Origin: JBCBDX01 sp038529265
GTDB taxonomy: Bacteria > Pseudomonadota > Alphaproteobacteria > Rhizobiales > Rhizobiaceae
NCBI GenBank assembly: GCA_038529265.1
Contig: JBCBDX010000004.1
Location: 186,001-250,000 of the forward strand
Direction of reading: 5' to 3'
DNA: 64,000 nt
Shown: positions 36,468 to 44,583 of the stretch, in pieces
Layout of the letters: each line of letters begins with the position of its first letter
How positions within the stretch are numbered: the first letter of the stretch is position 1
Translations under genes and position numbers: made by a program
Notes under the pieces: generated by a model
What the model was told of the DNA's origin: nothing
What the model saw: only the letters and a program-made list of their open reading frames with translations
Database searches by the model: none

Positions 36468-36857
36468 TCAAAGACCAAGCACTTTCTTCACAGAGCCTTG
36501 TTTGCTGAAAGACCAATCGATAGGACCATTTTCCGTCAAGTAGATGATTGAATTACCAGACGGGAAGCCAATCGCGTCAAGCCGCTTTCTAACATCACTG
36601 TACAAAGCCTCTTTCTGGGCATCGGTGCGCCCGGCCAACAAGGTGATGTCTATGATAATGGTCGCGGCACCATCCCGTTCGCCCAAAAAAGTTGGATGCA
36701 GGATCATATCCTCCTGTGCGTGGCGGGTGACGATGCAGAAATAGTCTTTTGGATTGACTGCGCAGGTTTCCACCAGGCTTTCATGAAGCAGGTCGTTTAT
36801 TTGATGGCACGTTGCGACGGACAGGCCTTCCGGCACATGAAGCTTATTGAGCGGCAT
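36468..36857 (-). CDS. tautomerase family protein
   Basis: Predicted 4-oxalocrotonate tautomerase-superfamily enzyme of 129 aa. After the start Met comes the catalytic-type Pro2 (MPLNKLHVPEGLS), as in the superfamily. The chain has two beta-alpha-beta halves (ending IIDITLLAGRTDAQKEALY), like the longer single-chain members. The frame is open to 37127, but ATG 36857 has GAGGA 8 nt upstream and exposes Pro2. It is divergent from a LysR regulator, the usual layout for a regulated catabolic gene. The substrate is unknown. Confidence 0.85.
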   Translation of the reverse strand: MPLNKLHVPEGLSVATCHQINDLLHESLVETCAVNPKDYFCIVTRHAQEDMILHPTFLGERDGAATIIIDITLLAGRTDAQKEALYSDVRKRLDAIGFPSGNSIIYLTENGPIDWSFSKQGSVKKVLGL

Positions 36858-36967
36858 ACTCTTGGTCCTCTGATCTGGCGGTAGCGACTTTTGAATTTCT
36901 ATTGTTGATCCAAGTGCGGAAAAAGACGATTCCATGCGAAACTTTATTGATTCAGAGTCTGCAATAA

Positions 36968-37852
36968 ATGTCGCACCTTGCCCCCGAGATCGAAGCTTTT
37001 GTCCGCGTTGTGGAGCGCGGCTCGTTCGTGTCGGTGGCTTCAGATATGGGATACACGTCGTCCGGCATCTCCCGAATGATAACAAGGCTGGAGGAAAACA
37101 TAGGCACCAAACTCCTGTTTCGATCAACGCGGAGCCTGTCTCTCACCCCCGAAGGAGAGGCATTCCTGCCTCGGGCACGCTCCATACTGGAGACATTAGA
37201 AATTGCTGGAGCTGAGTTGTCCGATGCGTCGACGGCCCCTCGCGGGCATATCCGACTGAACTGTGGTTCCGCTTTCGCTAATCACAAACTGGCGCCTCAA
37301 CTGACAAAATTCCGAGAGCTGTATCCTCACATCTCACTCGACATTGCCGTTACGGATCAGCGCGTCGATCCAGTCTATGACCAGGCGGACGTCACGGTCC
37401 GTGTGGGCGATCTAGATGACAGCAGCCTTATCGCCATTCACTTGGGAACCGTGGTGCGCGTGATCGCCGCAAGCCCCGAGTACCTCGCGCAACATGGAGA
37501 GCCGCAAACAGCCCAGGACCTTCGGCAGCACAACTGTCTGTTGTTGAACGGTTTCCCGCATCAAGCAGCGTGGCCTTTTCAGGAGAATGGCCAGTCGATA
37601 AAGATAAATGTGAAAGGCCAGCTGACATCAGACAGTGCCGAAACGCTTCTGCAGGCGGCCTTGTCGGGTGCGGGCATCATTCGTCTGGGTGATTTCCTCG
37701 GTGCCAGATCATTAGCATCGGGTCGGCTTGTTCCCATCTTGACCAAGACACATGATCCCTCTGAGCAGCCCATAACGGCCTTGATACAACCTGGTCGGCA
37801 ATCTGTTCCCAGAGTTCGCACGCTTTTGAAGTTCCTGAAATCGGATATCTGA
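36968..37852 (+). CDS. LysR family transcriptional regulator
   Basis: DNA-binding regulator of 294 aa. The N-terminal winged helix-turn-helix (residues 5-65, FVRVVERGSFVSVASDMGYT, then SRMITRLEENIGTKLLFRST) is followed by a LysR substrate-binding domain (about 90-290). It is divergent from the tautomerase gene with about 110 nt between starts, so it probably controls that gene and itself. The inducer is unknown. Confidence 0.9.
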   Translation: MSHLAPEIEAFVRVVERGSFVSVASDMGYTSSGISRMITRLEENIGTKLLFRSTRSLSLTPEGEAFLPRARSILETLEIAGAELSDASTAPRGHIRLNCGSAFANHKLAPQLTKFRELYPHISLDIAVTDQRVDPVYDQADVTVRVGDLDDSSLIAIHLGTVVRVIAASPEYLAQHGEPQTAQDLRQHNCLLLNGFPHQAAWPFQENGQSIKINVKGQLTSDSAETLLQAALSGAGIIRLGDFLGARSLASGRLVPILTKTHDPSEQPITALIQPGRQSVPRVRTLLKFLKSDI

Positions 37853-38011
37853 CTAGATCTTTAAAACCCGACAACGGAAACTCGTGCAAGCAGCAGCATT
37901 CTTCATTTTGGGCTCGGAGCAGAATTTGTCGCATTAGCGTTTGCGTGCAGTATTGGGTTGCGCTGAATGTCTGAGTGATGCGGTTGGAGGGAACGGTTGA
38001 GGAGATAACGC

Positions 38012-38479
38012 ATGCCTGCTTCCAACCTGCCAATGGTGATCCCATCAAAACGCGCCCGGAACTATGGGCGCATTATAGGTCAAAAACGTCCGCTACTGCC
38101 CAAACATGTTTGGGCGATCCGTGTTCGACTGAAACTTGCGGAAGCCGTCCGAGACCTCCCGCAGTTCAATCTTGCAAACGACAGCAAGCTGCGAGGATGT
38201 GATCCGGTTTCGTTGAAGGTGTCGGATGTTTACTCTGCTGGATCGATCAAGGAGCGCGCTTCAGTTCTGCAAAGCAAAACGCAATCTCCGGTACGATTTG
38301 AGATCACTGATAGCACGCGAAAGTCGCTACTCGATTGGATCCATCATCCATTAATTTCAGGCCATGATTATCTGTGGCCTGGCCGGTTTCATGACCGGCC
38401 CAAAGTAGACCTTCGAATTCTGCGGAGCAAACGGCCTAATCGGAACGTATTCCGAATTTTTTGGCTATTTGCTGTTTAG
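38012..38479 (+). pseudogene. truncated tyrosine recombinase (phage-type integrase)
   Basis: The 155-codon frame matches, from memory of the family, a widespread tyrosine recombinase starting near MPASNLPMVIPSKRARNYGR. It continues with the first catalytic Arg region (LANDSKLRGCDPVSLKVSDV) and the SLLDWIHHPLISGHDYLWPG segment. Similarity stops at about 38403 (HDRPK). The remaining 25 codons are unrelated, and the catalytic HxxR, H/W and Tyr parts are missing. It cannot be an active recombinase. A good ribosome-binding site (GAGGAG) is retained. It is evidence for past insertion and deletion in this region. Confidence 0.75.
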
Positions 38480-38579
38480 AACCTCTTGGCCAACTGCGTT
38501 TGTGCTTGCGAGAATCAAACTCCGGATGGAAACAGGCCATCTTATTTTATCATCGATGTCCTTGATCGCGCAGATGCCG

Positions 38580-39329
38580 CTAATCCATGAGGCCCTTCTT
38601 GCGCAGTGTGCGAGTCCCATGGTGGATTATCCACTGGGTTTCCTTTGGCGCACCGATTTGCCATTGCGTGACAAGATCCAAGACTGTTTCAGGATGATCC
38701 TTGGAGACATCATTGATCAGATTGGCTACGGATTTTCGCACATAGGGGGACGGATCAGCACGCAATCGCTCTGCAACGGCCAGTGCCGACGACGGGTCGG
38801 CAATGAACGCTTCAAGTTGGCGCGCCCAGGGTAGTCTTGGGCGTACGCCCTCAGAGGCAAGCCGTCGCACATGGCTGCTTTGATGATTTGTCCATGTTTG
38901 CACACGACCAAGCGTCTTGGCCGTGTGTTGCTCAAGATAGGGGCGGAGCGCGTATTCAGCCGTATTGCGCTGCGTAATGGCCTGACAAAGATCAAGCGAA
39001 ATATCGGGGTCATTGGTGCCATGATCTTCGACGAGTTGTGCGACGGGCATCAACCAATAGCCTGTGGTAAACATCCCGGTCTCGCCATCGAGCGGCGGAC
39101 CAAGCGATGCTTTCAGAATTGGTGCTGCTTGTTTGTAGTCTGTGGGCAGACGGGCACGTAGCGCATCGGACATTAAACGAACGCGTTCCTTCAATTCAAG
39201 GCCAGCAATGCCGCGATCAATTTCGTCGGCGTAAGCATCGACATCAAAGGACCCATGATGCGCGGCAATGGCGCGACCCAATCGGGCCGCGCAATCACGA
39301 TCAAACCAATCTTTCAGCTTTTTAGCCAT
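38580..39329 (-). CDS. DNA alkylation repair protein (AlkD-like, HEAT repeats)
   Basis: Helical HEAT-repeat protein of 249 aa of the AlkC/AlkD-like DNA glycosylase group, predicted to excise alkylated bases. Recognisable elements are the N-terminal DRDCAARLGRAIAAHHGSFD and repeated units such as WTNHQSSHVRRLASEGVRPR and DPSPYVRKSVANLINDVSKD. The gene is monocistronic or the second gene after the VOC gene (6 nt apart on the same strand), with which it may be co-transcribed under the adjacent TetR operator. Confidence 0.85.
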   Translation of the reverse strand: MAKKLKDWFDRDCAARLGRAIAAHHGSFDVDAYADEIDRGIAGLELKERVRLMSDALRARLPTDYKQAAPILKASLGPPLDGETGMFTTGYWLMPVAQLVEDHGTNDPDISLDLCQAITQRNTAEYALRPYLEQHTAKTLGRVQTWTNHQSSHVRRLASEGVRPRLPWARQLEAFIADPSSALAVAERLRADPSPYVRKSVANLINDVSKDHPETVLDLVTQWQIGAPKETQWIIHHGTRTLRKKGLMD

Positions 39330-39335
39330 GCGTGG

Positions 39336-39761
39336 TTACACCGGTACCGCATCGGCTGCATATTGGGCAAGGAACTCCGGTGATGGCGGGATCGGCTTAA
39401 TGACATCAATCAACACGCCATTTGGATCGCGGTAGATAGCATGGCGTTGGCCAAAGGGCTCGCTAATAAGCGCCTTCATAAGGGGCACGCCTGCTGAACG
39501 CAGTTTCTCATCAACGGCATCGACATCCTCCACTTCAAAATTAAGGATCATTCCCCTGGAAACGCCACGAGCAGCTTCGGGAATCGTCTCATGTTCAGCT
39601 TCGACAATGGCAAGATTGACCGACGGATCGGCTTCGCTTTGCAGATGAACATACCAAGCCGCCTCGAACGCGGCCCGAAAGCCAAAGTGTGTTTTGTAAA
39701 ACTCTGCGGTCGCCGAAACAGCTTGCGACTGGATGACGGGGTAGTATTGCGTAACGCGCAT
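39336..39761 (-). CDS. VOC family (glyoxalase-like) protein
   Basis: Vicinal-oxygen-chelate fold protein of 141 aa with the usual two beta-alpha-beta-beta-beta modules: ATAEFYKTHFGFRAAFEAAW near the N-terminus and FGQRHAIYRDPNGVLIDVIK near the end. Members include glyoxalases, dioxygenases and antibiotic-binding proteins; the role here is unknown. ATG 39761 is preceded by AAGGAGG with a 5-nt spacer. The gene is divergent from a TetR regulator, with a perfect inverted repeat between them, so TetR control is likely. The AlkD-like gene follows after 6 nt. Confidence 0.85.
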   Translation of the reverse strand: MRVTQYYPVIQSQAVSATAEFYKTHFGFRAAFEAAWYVHLQSEADPSVNLAIVEAEHETIPEAARGVSRGMILNFEVEDVDAVDEKLRSAGVPLMKALISEPFGQRHAIYRDPNGVLIDVIKPIPPSPEFLAQYAADAVPV

Positions 39762-39777
39762 GGAGGCCTCCTTCATT

Positions 39778-39828
39778 TACATACATTATGTATGTATCAG
39801 GATTTGCATTTCCATGCAAGATGTATGT
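39778..39828. promoter_or_regulatory. operator between VOC and TetR genes
   Basis: A perfect 9-bp inverted repeat around one base (TACATACAT-T-ATGTATGTA at 39778-39796) lies in the 91-nt space between the divergent starts. An extra GTATGT half-site is at 39823-39828. This is a typical TetR operator layout. The same half-site ACATAC/GTATGT recurs at 44147-44185 upstream of another TetR operon. Confidence 0.7.
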
Positions 39829-39852
39829 AAATGTTTTTCTGGAGTTGTGATC

Positions 39853-40458
39853 ATGCAAGATGAAAAGCGAGCGCGTCGCAGCCAAGCCGAAAGGCGCGCC
39901 GAAACAAGCGCCAAGCTGAAGGAGGCCGCGCGCGCACTGTTTGTGGACGTTGGATTTGCGGAAACGGCAACACCAGATATTGTTCGCAAAGCCGGCGTCA
40001 CGCGCGGTGCGCTTTATCACCATTTTACCGACAAGACCGATCTTTTTCGCGCCATTGCGGAGGACGAAGCAAAGGCAGTCGCAGACCATATTGACCGCGA
40101 GACACGCGATGTCTCCGACCCGGAGCTGGCAATGGTCAAAGGGTCTGACGCGTTTTTTGAAGCGATCTTGTTTCCGGGCCGTATTCGCCTTCTGTTAGAG
40201 GATGCGTCTGCGGTATTGGGCCACGCCAAAGCGGCGGCACTGACGCGCAACAATGGGACCGAGGAGTTGCGCGATGGCCTCAGGCGCGCCCTGCCCGCTT
40301 TAACGGGTGGGCGGATCGATGCGCTGACAAACCTTCTATCGGCAGCATTTGATCGCGCCGCCCTGGAGATCGCCCATGGCAGAAATCCAGCCGACTACAA
40401 GGCCGCCATGCATCAATTGGTCGGTGACGTGCTCAGCGGCAATTCCGGCTCTGGATAA
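39853..40458 (+). CDS. TetR family transcriptional regulator
   Basis: Repressor-type protein of 201 aa. The N-terminal helix-turn-helix is clear (ATPDIVRKAGVTRGALYHHF, then DKTDLFRA at about residues 32-60); the C-terminal ligand-binding domain is of the TetR_C type found in AcrR-like proteins. The frame is open back to 39760, but ATG 39853 has GGAG 8 nt upstream. It is divergent from the VOC gene and probably represses it and itself through the inverted repeat between them. Confidence 0.9.
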   Translation: MQDEKRARRSQAERRAETSAKLKEAARALFVDVGFAETATPDIVRKAGVTRGALYHHFTDKTDLFRAIAEDEAKAVADHIDRETRDVSDPELAMVKGSDAFFEAILFPGRIRLLLEDASAVLGHAKAAALTRNNGTEELRDGLRRALPALTGGRIDALTNLLSAAFDRAALEIAHGRNPADYKAAMHQLVGDVLSGNSGSG

Positions 40459-40560
40459 TCACCAATATAGAGGGCCGCGTTGGACCGGTTTTGGTTTTGC
40501 CCCCGCGATGGTTTGCTCTATTGGCAGGTTATAAACACCGTTTACTGGCGCAGCATATCG

Positions 40561-41244
40561 TTATTGCAGCGCCACGTTTTCTGCGAGCCAGTGATTGAGT
40601 TGTGCCGCGGCATCGAAAAAGCGCCCCATCCTTTGCTGATCGCAAATTGTCTCAGGCGCCAGCATCGTGTCAGGCGTCCTGGCGACAAGACCCTTGCGTT
40701 TGACCAGCGTTTCCAAGTTCGGTGATACGGCAATTCCCTGCGGGATCCGTTTTAGCGTTTCGGCGGTAAGCGCACAGCCTTGATCATGCAACAGGTTCAA
40801 GACCTCGGTTAGTTTTGTGGCCCGGCTGTCATTGGATGCCAAGCAAGCGCGAAACCGATCGAGCTCTTCCGATACCATCGCAAAGAGTCCTGCGCCAAAA
40901 CCAAGGCGGTCTGGATGAAGTACGAGATGAATGGCCGGGGATCGGTTCGGATGCTCGCCTGTCCAAAAAACCAAATGGAGTTTCGGATCAAATGGCGTCT
41001 TGTCTTTGGAGAACCGCGTATCGCGATGCAGGCGACGAATAGATCCGTTGACCTTTGGCACGGCTTTGTGCGGCGGCGCGAGCGTCCCCATTTGCGCGGA
41101 AATTGCCGATACAAAGGCGGTCGCTGGGTCCAGCCACTCATCCTCATAGCGGTTTTTGTTTGCTTGGAACCAATTGCGGTCATTGTTATCCTTCAGGTCT
41201 TGAAGGAACGCGCAAGTACGCTGCGGGAAATCGAGCATCTTCAT
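40561..41244 (-). CDS. DUF2461 family protein
   Basis: Protein of 227 aa recognised by FLQDLKDNNDRNWFQANKNR at the N-terminus and RLHRDTRFSKDKTPFDPKLH in the middle. This is a widespread family (TIGR02453) without an established function. No signal peptide or TM segment is seen. Its start overlaps the upstream TetR gene stop by 4 nt (ATGA), so the two are translated together from one mRNA. Confidence 0.88.
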   Translation of the reverse strand: MKMLDFPQRTCAFLQDLKDNNDRNWFQANKNRYEDEWLDPATAFVSAISAQMGTLAPPHKAVPKVNGSIRRLHRDTRFSKDKTPFDPKLHLVFWTGEHPNRSPAIHLVLHPDRLGFGAGLFAMVSEELDRFRACLASNDSRATKLTEVLNLLHDQGCALTAETLKRIPQGIAVSPNLETLVKRKGLVARTPDTMLAPETICDQQRMGRFFDAAAQLNHWLAENVALQ

Positions 41245-41825
41245 TCTCCTTGTCCGGGCTTCGGCAGCATCGACTGAAAAGCGGCCCAGGTACCTTTTAG
41301 GATTATGGCTTGTTGGTCAGAGTCCTCGATTGCCATTGCTGTCCCCACCGCGCCGGATGCCAAGACCAGCGGCGGTGCGTAACTTTCCGGCGCATGCTGC
41401 TGCTCACGCGCCATCTCGGCACAAATTACTTTGAAGGCATGCCCAAAACCGGCCCGTACATCTGCGTCAGCGCGCGTAGTGTCTCCTGTCAGTGCTGCTA
41501 GCGAGCAGCCCTTGAAGACTTCATTCAGATTGGCCGGATTTAGATAGCCTTCAAAGATGATGAGCATTTGCTGTAACAGCGCATCACTGCTCTTTCCGTC
41601 ACGCCGTTGAAGCATATGCAAGAGCGGATGCTCGTGACGCATCACATCGGCAAACAAGGCCGATTTTGATTTGTAGTGCGCGTAGAAAGAACCCCGCGTC
41701 AGTTCAGCTTCCTTCATCAGCCGATCCAGATTGACTGCATCAAAGCCGTCCGCGCGGAACGTCGCGGCTGCTCCGGCTCTGATCTTTTTGGTGATTTTTT
41801 TTTTGTTTTCGGGTGTGAGACGCAT
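41241..41825 (-). CDS. TetR family transcriptional regulator
   Basis: Regulator of 194 aa. The helix-turn-helix is at about residues 20-55 (NLDRLMKEAELTRGSFYAHY, then KSKSALFADV), of the AcrR/NemR-like type; the C-terminal domain resembles TetR_C members that respond to electrophiles or aromatics. It is the first gene of a two-gene unit with DUF2461 and is divergent from the hypothetical-MAPEG operon. A perfect inverted repeat lies just upstream of its start, so it likely represses both directions. Confidence 0.9.
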   Translation of the reverse strand: MRLTPENKKKITKKIRAGAAATFRADGFDAVNLDRLMKEAELTRGSFYAHYKSKSALFADVMRHEHPLLHMLQRRDGKSSDALLQQMLIIFEGYLNPANLNEVFKGCSLAALTGDTTRADADVRAGFGHAFKVICAEMAREQQHAPESYAPPLVLASGAVGTAMAIEDSDQQAIILKGTWAAFQSMLPKPGQGE

Positions 41826-41833
41826 GGTATTTT

Positions 41834-41853
41834 TATATGTTGACTAACATATA
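41834..41853. promoter_or_regulatory. operator upstream of the second TetR gene
   Basis: A perfect 8-bp inverted repeat, TATATGTT and AACATATA around GACT, sits 9 nt upstream of the TetR start. It lies within the 67-nt divergent region shared with the hypothetical-MAPEG operon. It is a likely autoregulatory site. Confidence 0.65.
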
Positions 41854-41892
41854 TTTGTAAATTATCCATCGCGCATTGCAAGGAAAAAAGCG

Positions 41893-42234
41893 ATGGCGGA
41901 CCCGATCCAGCAAAATTGGATTTCATTACGCGAGCAGCTGCGGATGGAACATGACGACATCAGCCCAGGGCGTATGATGTCGGCCGATGCCCTCACTTAT
42001 CGCGGCAAAGTCTTTGTCTTTTTCTCTGAGAAAGGCGGGCGTGTCGGCCTTGGATGCCGGATCGACCGTTCGACAAATGTGGCGTCGCTTGACCTTACCG
42101 ATTGGCACCATCTTGCGCCCTTTAAATCAAAACCACCCATGAAGGATTGGATCGTCATCGGCTACGGAGACGTTAGCCGCTGGAAGCAGATTGCTGAGCT
42201 TTGCCTGACGATCGCAAAACAGAGGAATATCTGA
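41893..42234 (+). CDS. hypothetical protein, possibly TfoX/YjbR-like
   Basis: Soluble protein of 113 aa that I do not confidently recognise. The centre (GRMMSADALTYRGKVFVFFS, then GRVGLGCRID) and the end (PPMKDWIVIGYGDVSRWKQI) loosely recall the TfoX N-terminal or MmcQ/YjbR fold, in which a small beta sheet packs on a helix. ATG 41893 has AAGGA about 9 nt upstream. It is the first gene of an operon with a MAPEG protein (2 nt gap), divergent from the second TetR gene. Confidence 0.65.
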   Translation: MADPIQQNWISLREQLRMEHDDISPGRMMSADALTYRGKVFVFFSEKGGRVGLGCRIDRSTNVASLDLTDWHHLAPFKSKPPMKDWIVIGYGDVSRWKQIAELCLTIAKQRNI

Positions 42235-42236
42235 CA

Positions 42237-42632
42237 ATGTCGGTTGCCATTACACCATATTACGCTGCTGCCATCGCCCTTTTGATGGCCGTGCTGTCGA
42301 CGATGACTGCCATGATGCGCGGGAAAACTGGTATCGCGCTGGGCGATGGAGGCCAATCGCGCATGGCGCTCGCGGTCAGACGATTTGGAAATCTGTCTGA
42401 ATATGCGGCAATGACGATTGTGATGCTCTTGCTGATGGAACTTGTCGGCGTGGCGCCAATTTGGCTTCACGCCTATGGGATCGCCTTAGTCAGTCTTCGA
42501 TTGCTGCATCCATTTATCCTGTTTGACACTATGGACGCCCCTACCATGGTGAAAGTTGGACGGTTCATTGCCGGGGCCGGAACCGCCGCCTTACTCGTGA
42601 TCGCTGCGGTCGCAATCATGGTCAACACTTGA
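42237..42632 (+). CDS. MAPEG family membrane protein
   Basis: Membrane protein of 131 aa with four hydrophobic helices, in the MAPEG superfamily (glutathione-linked and eicosanoid enzymes in eukaryotes; glutathione transferase-like detoxification in bacteria). Family-like features are RRFGNLSEYAAMTIVMLLLM and HAYGIALVSLRLLHPFILFD. ATG 42237 has GAGGA about 10 nt upstream, so the longer frame to 42201 is not used. It is co-transcribed with the preceding hypothetical gene and plausibly controlled by the divergent TetR regulator, which would fit a detoxification role. Confidence 0.82.
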   Translation: MSVAITPYYAAAIALLMAVLSTMTAMMRGKTGIALGDGGQSRMALAVRRFGNLSEYAAMTIVMLLLMELVGVAPIWLHAYGIALVSLRLLHPFILFDTMDAPTMVKVGRFIAGAGTAALLVIAAVAIMVNT

Positions 42633-42692
42633 ACAGTGCAATCATGCGCGCCGCTAATGGAAGGGTGCACATGAACACCACCTTGTGTGCGG

Positions 42693-43906
42693 TCAGCTAC
42701 AGCTGATCTCGACGCGGCGGTTTAAAGAACGCCCTGCCTCGTCATCATTACTGGCAATTGGTTCGTCTTCGCCCTTGCCGGCAGCTGTTATGCGCGTACC
42801 GTCCAAGCCACGCGATACAAGAGCCTGCACGACCGCTTCAGCGCGCCGCAGTGATAAATCACGATTGTAGTCCTCGGCCCCCTCGCTTGAGGAATGCCCG
42901 ACAATGACCATGTTGGCTGATCCATCGCCCGACAGGCCATCGAACAAATCATCCAGAACGGGTTTTGAGCCTGGTCGCAATTGGGCGGAGTCAAACTCAA
43001 AGCCAATTCCTTACACCGTGTCGCCGCAGCCCAAGCTCTCAGTTACTGGCGCTTCGCACACGGGCCCACCGGTCGAGGGTTCGCCATCGTAAACTCTGAA
43101 CGGGGCACCATTGGTGGAACGCACCCCACGAAGGGTGCCGTTAATGTCTGCTATCAATACGAATTGCGACGCGATGCCGGCGTCATCACGGCCAAGCGCG
43201 CGCAGCACTGCACCGTCAACATTGCCGGAAAGCTTGCCGCCGATGTCATAGCAACCTGTTACCGTCGCGTTTTCCTGCGCCAACTCAATATCAACGCCCC
43301 GTCCCTCCCATATGCCGGTAAACCGGCCCAAAGGTTTTAGCGCCTCTTGTGTTCCGTTACCGATGATCTCAGAGAATTCGAAAAAGGTCGCGTCATTGCG
43401 TATTCCAGCCCGCCCTGGAGCCGCAATTTGACCCAACGCACCGGCACCGCATCGCCCGTTAGGGTTAGTTCGGTGACTTCGCCGCGCTTATCGTGCGCGG
43501 TCAGTGTCGTTTCGGCCAGGACCTCGAAAGACCCATCTGGCCCATCTTCGGAGCCAAGCACCTGAACGGTCTGAAAGAAGGTCTGTGACGGGCTTGGTGT
43601 TTCAAGCACCGTTGGCACGGCGAACCGGTCAAATCTGGTAGGCGCGGGCAACGCGTAGACCATTTCCACAATTGTCGCTGCCGTACCCGGTCGCGGTGTG
43701 GCGCCAAAACCGACGGGATTGCCGTCAATGGCCGCAAGGGTTTGGTTGAGATCAGTGCGCAAATCCTGTCCGCCGGTCTCGACTGAAACCGGCAGCACGC
43801 CTTGTGCAAATGATAGAAGATCAAGCCTGGCAGGCGCATCCTGCGCATTCACACCTGTGGCCAGCAAAGCAAATCCGGCTATTGCTAGGGTCAGTCTTTT
43901 CAGCAT
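42693..43906 (-). pseudogene. broken exported protein with C-terminal OmpA domain
   Basis: Three open pieces make one ancestral gene of about 400 codons. Piece 1 (43906 to about 43400) starts with GGGAGGG and a signal peptide (LTLAIAGFALLATGVNAQ), then a discoidin-like beta domain. Near 43395-43410 the frame shifts by one: the old frame reads YAMTRPFSNS to a stop, while the next frame continues NDATFFEFSEIIGNGTQ. Piece 2 runs to TAA at 43011-43013. Piece 3 follows this stop in the same frame, reading GIGFEFDSAQLRPGSKPVLD and then an OmpA peptidoglycan-binding domain (HSSSEGAEDYNRDLSLRRAE, ending LNRRVEISCS). Two independent lesions make sequencing error less likely but do not exclude it. Confidence 0.8.
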
Positions 43907-44211
43907 GTCTCGCCCTCCCAAGACTCGCAAAGCTTATACGCCGCATCTTCGTTCGGCAATCGGCCTGTCTTCCAGTCAGTGAGGCGGTTTGTCCGGAAAC
44001 GCCTATCCCTACCTGCACAGACTTCCAGAACGAAGGTTTCCCAGTTTGCTTTCTTCTCGCGGCGAAGCTGCGGGCTTGGAACGCGTTAGGCTTTCGAGTT
44101 GCAACTGCCGAAAACTGCGCGGCCAATCGGCATTCCGTACCTAATTGTATGTTTTGATTGACAGATAACATACAAAAAGGTATGTACCGTTTCAGTTTAG
44201 GAGATGTACTC
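43907..44211. other. intergenic stretch before the third TetR operon
   Basis: About 305 nt between the broken OmpA gene and the small membrane protein gene. The first 230 nt hold nothing I can recognise beyond the ribosome-binding site of the pseudogene. The last 70 nt contain the promoter and operator described separately. Confidence 0.5.
44145..44186 (+). promoter_or_regulatory. promoter overlapped by TetR-type operator
   Basis: The -35 box TTGACA (44158-44163), a 17-bp spacer and the -10 box TATGTA (44181-44186) form a strong promoter for the downstream operon. It is covered by half-sites GTATGT (44147-44152), ACATAC (44168-44173) and GTATGT (44180-44185). The outer pair extends to a perfect 9-bp repeat, TTGTATGTT at 44145-44153 with AACATACAA at 44167-44175. 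This fits repression by the TetR protein encoded in the same operon. Confidence 0.72.
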
Positions 44212-44583
44212 ATGACACAACTCATGTTTGGCACTGCTGGGGTTATCGCCGCACTTTGGTTTGCCATTCACTTGCTTGTCGGTGGGCAGCAGATCGCGCG
44301 CCCGCTCGTTAAAGCGCAGGACTTGGAACCGATCGTAAAGCACACGCAATATCTGTGCTGGCACTTCACGACCGTCGCGATTGCGGGAATGGCCATCTTT
44401 TTCGGCATAGCTGCGCTGAGCGGGACAGTTGCCTTTGCGACGGCCGCAACGCTCTTGGCAGCGGGGTTCTTCTTTGTCGGCGTTGGCTTGGTTGTTTCTC
44501 TGGGAGAAAGCCATGGCCGTTTACCACAGGGTTGGCTTTTCCTTCCTGTGGCCGCGCTTGGCTTTGCCGGGCATCTTGTATGA
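44212..44583 (+). CDS. small membrane protein of unknown function
   Basis: Hydrophobic protein of 123 aa with four predicted TM helices (GTAGVIAALWFAIHLLVGG, the region after HTQYLCWHFTTVAIAGMAIF, and two more). I do not recognise the family. ATG 44212 has AGGAG 8 nt upstream, so the upstream extension to 44158, which runs through the promoter, is rejected. It is the first gene of an operon with a TetR regulator and another small membrane protein, each pair overlapping by 4 nt. Confidence 0.75.
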   Translation: MTQLMFGTAGVIAALWFAIHLLVGGQQIARPLVKAQDLEPIVKHTQYLCWHFTTVAIAGMAIFFGIAALSGTVAFATAATLLAAGFFFVGVGLVVSLGESHGRLPQGWLFLPVAALGFAGHLV

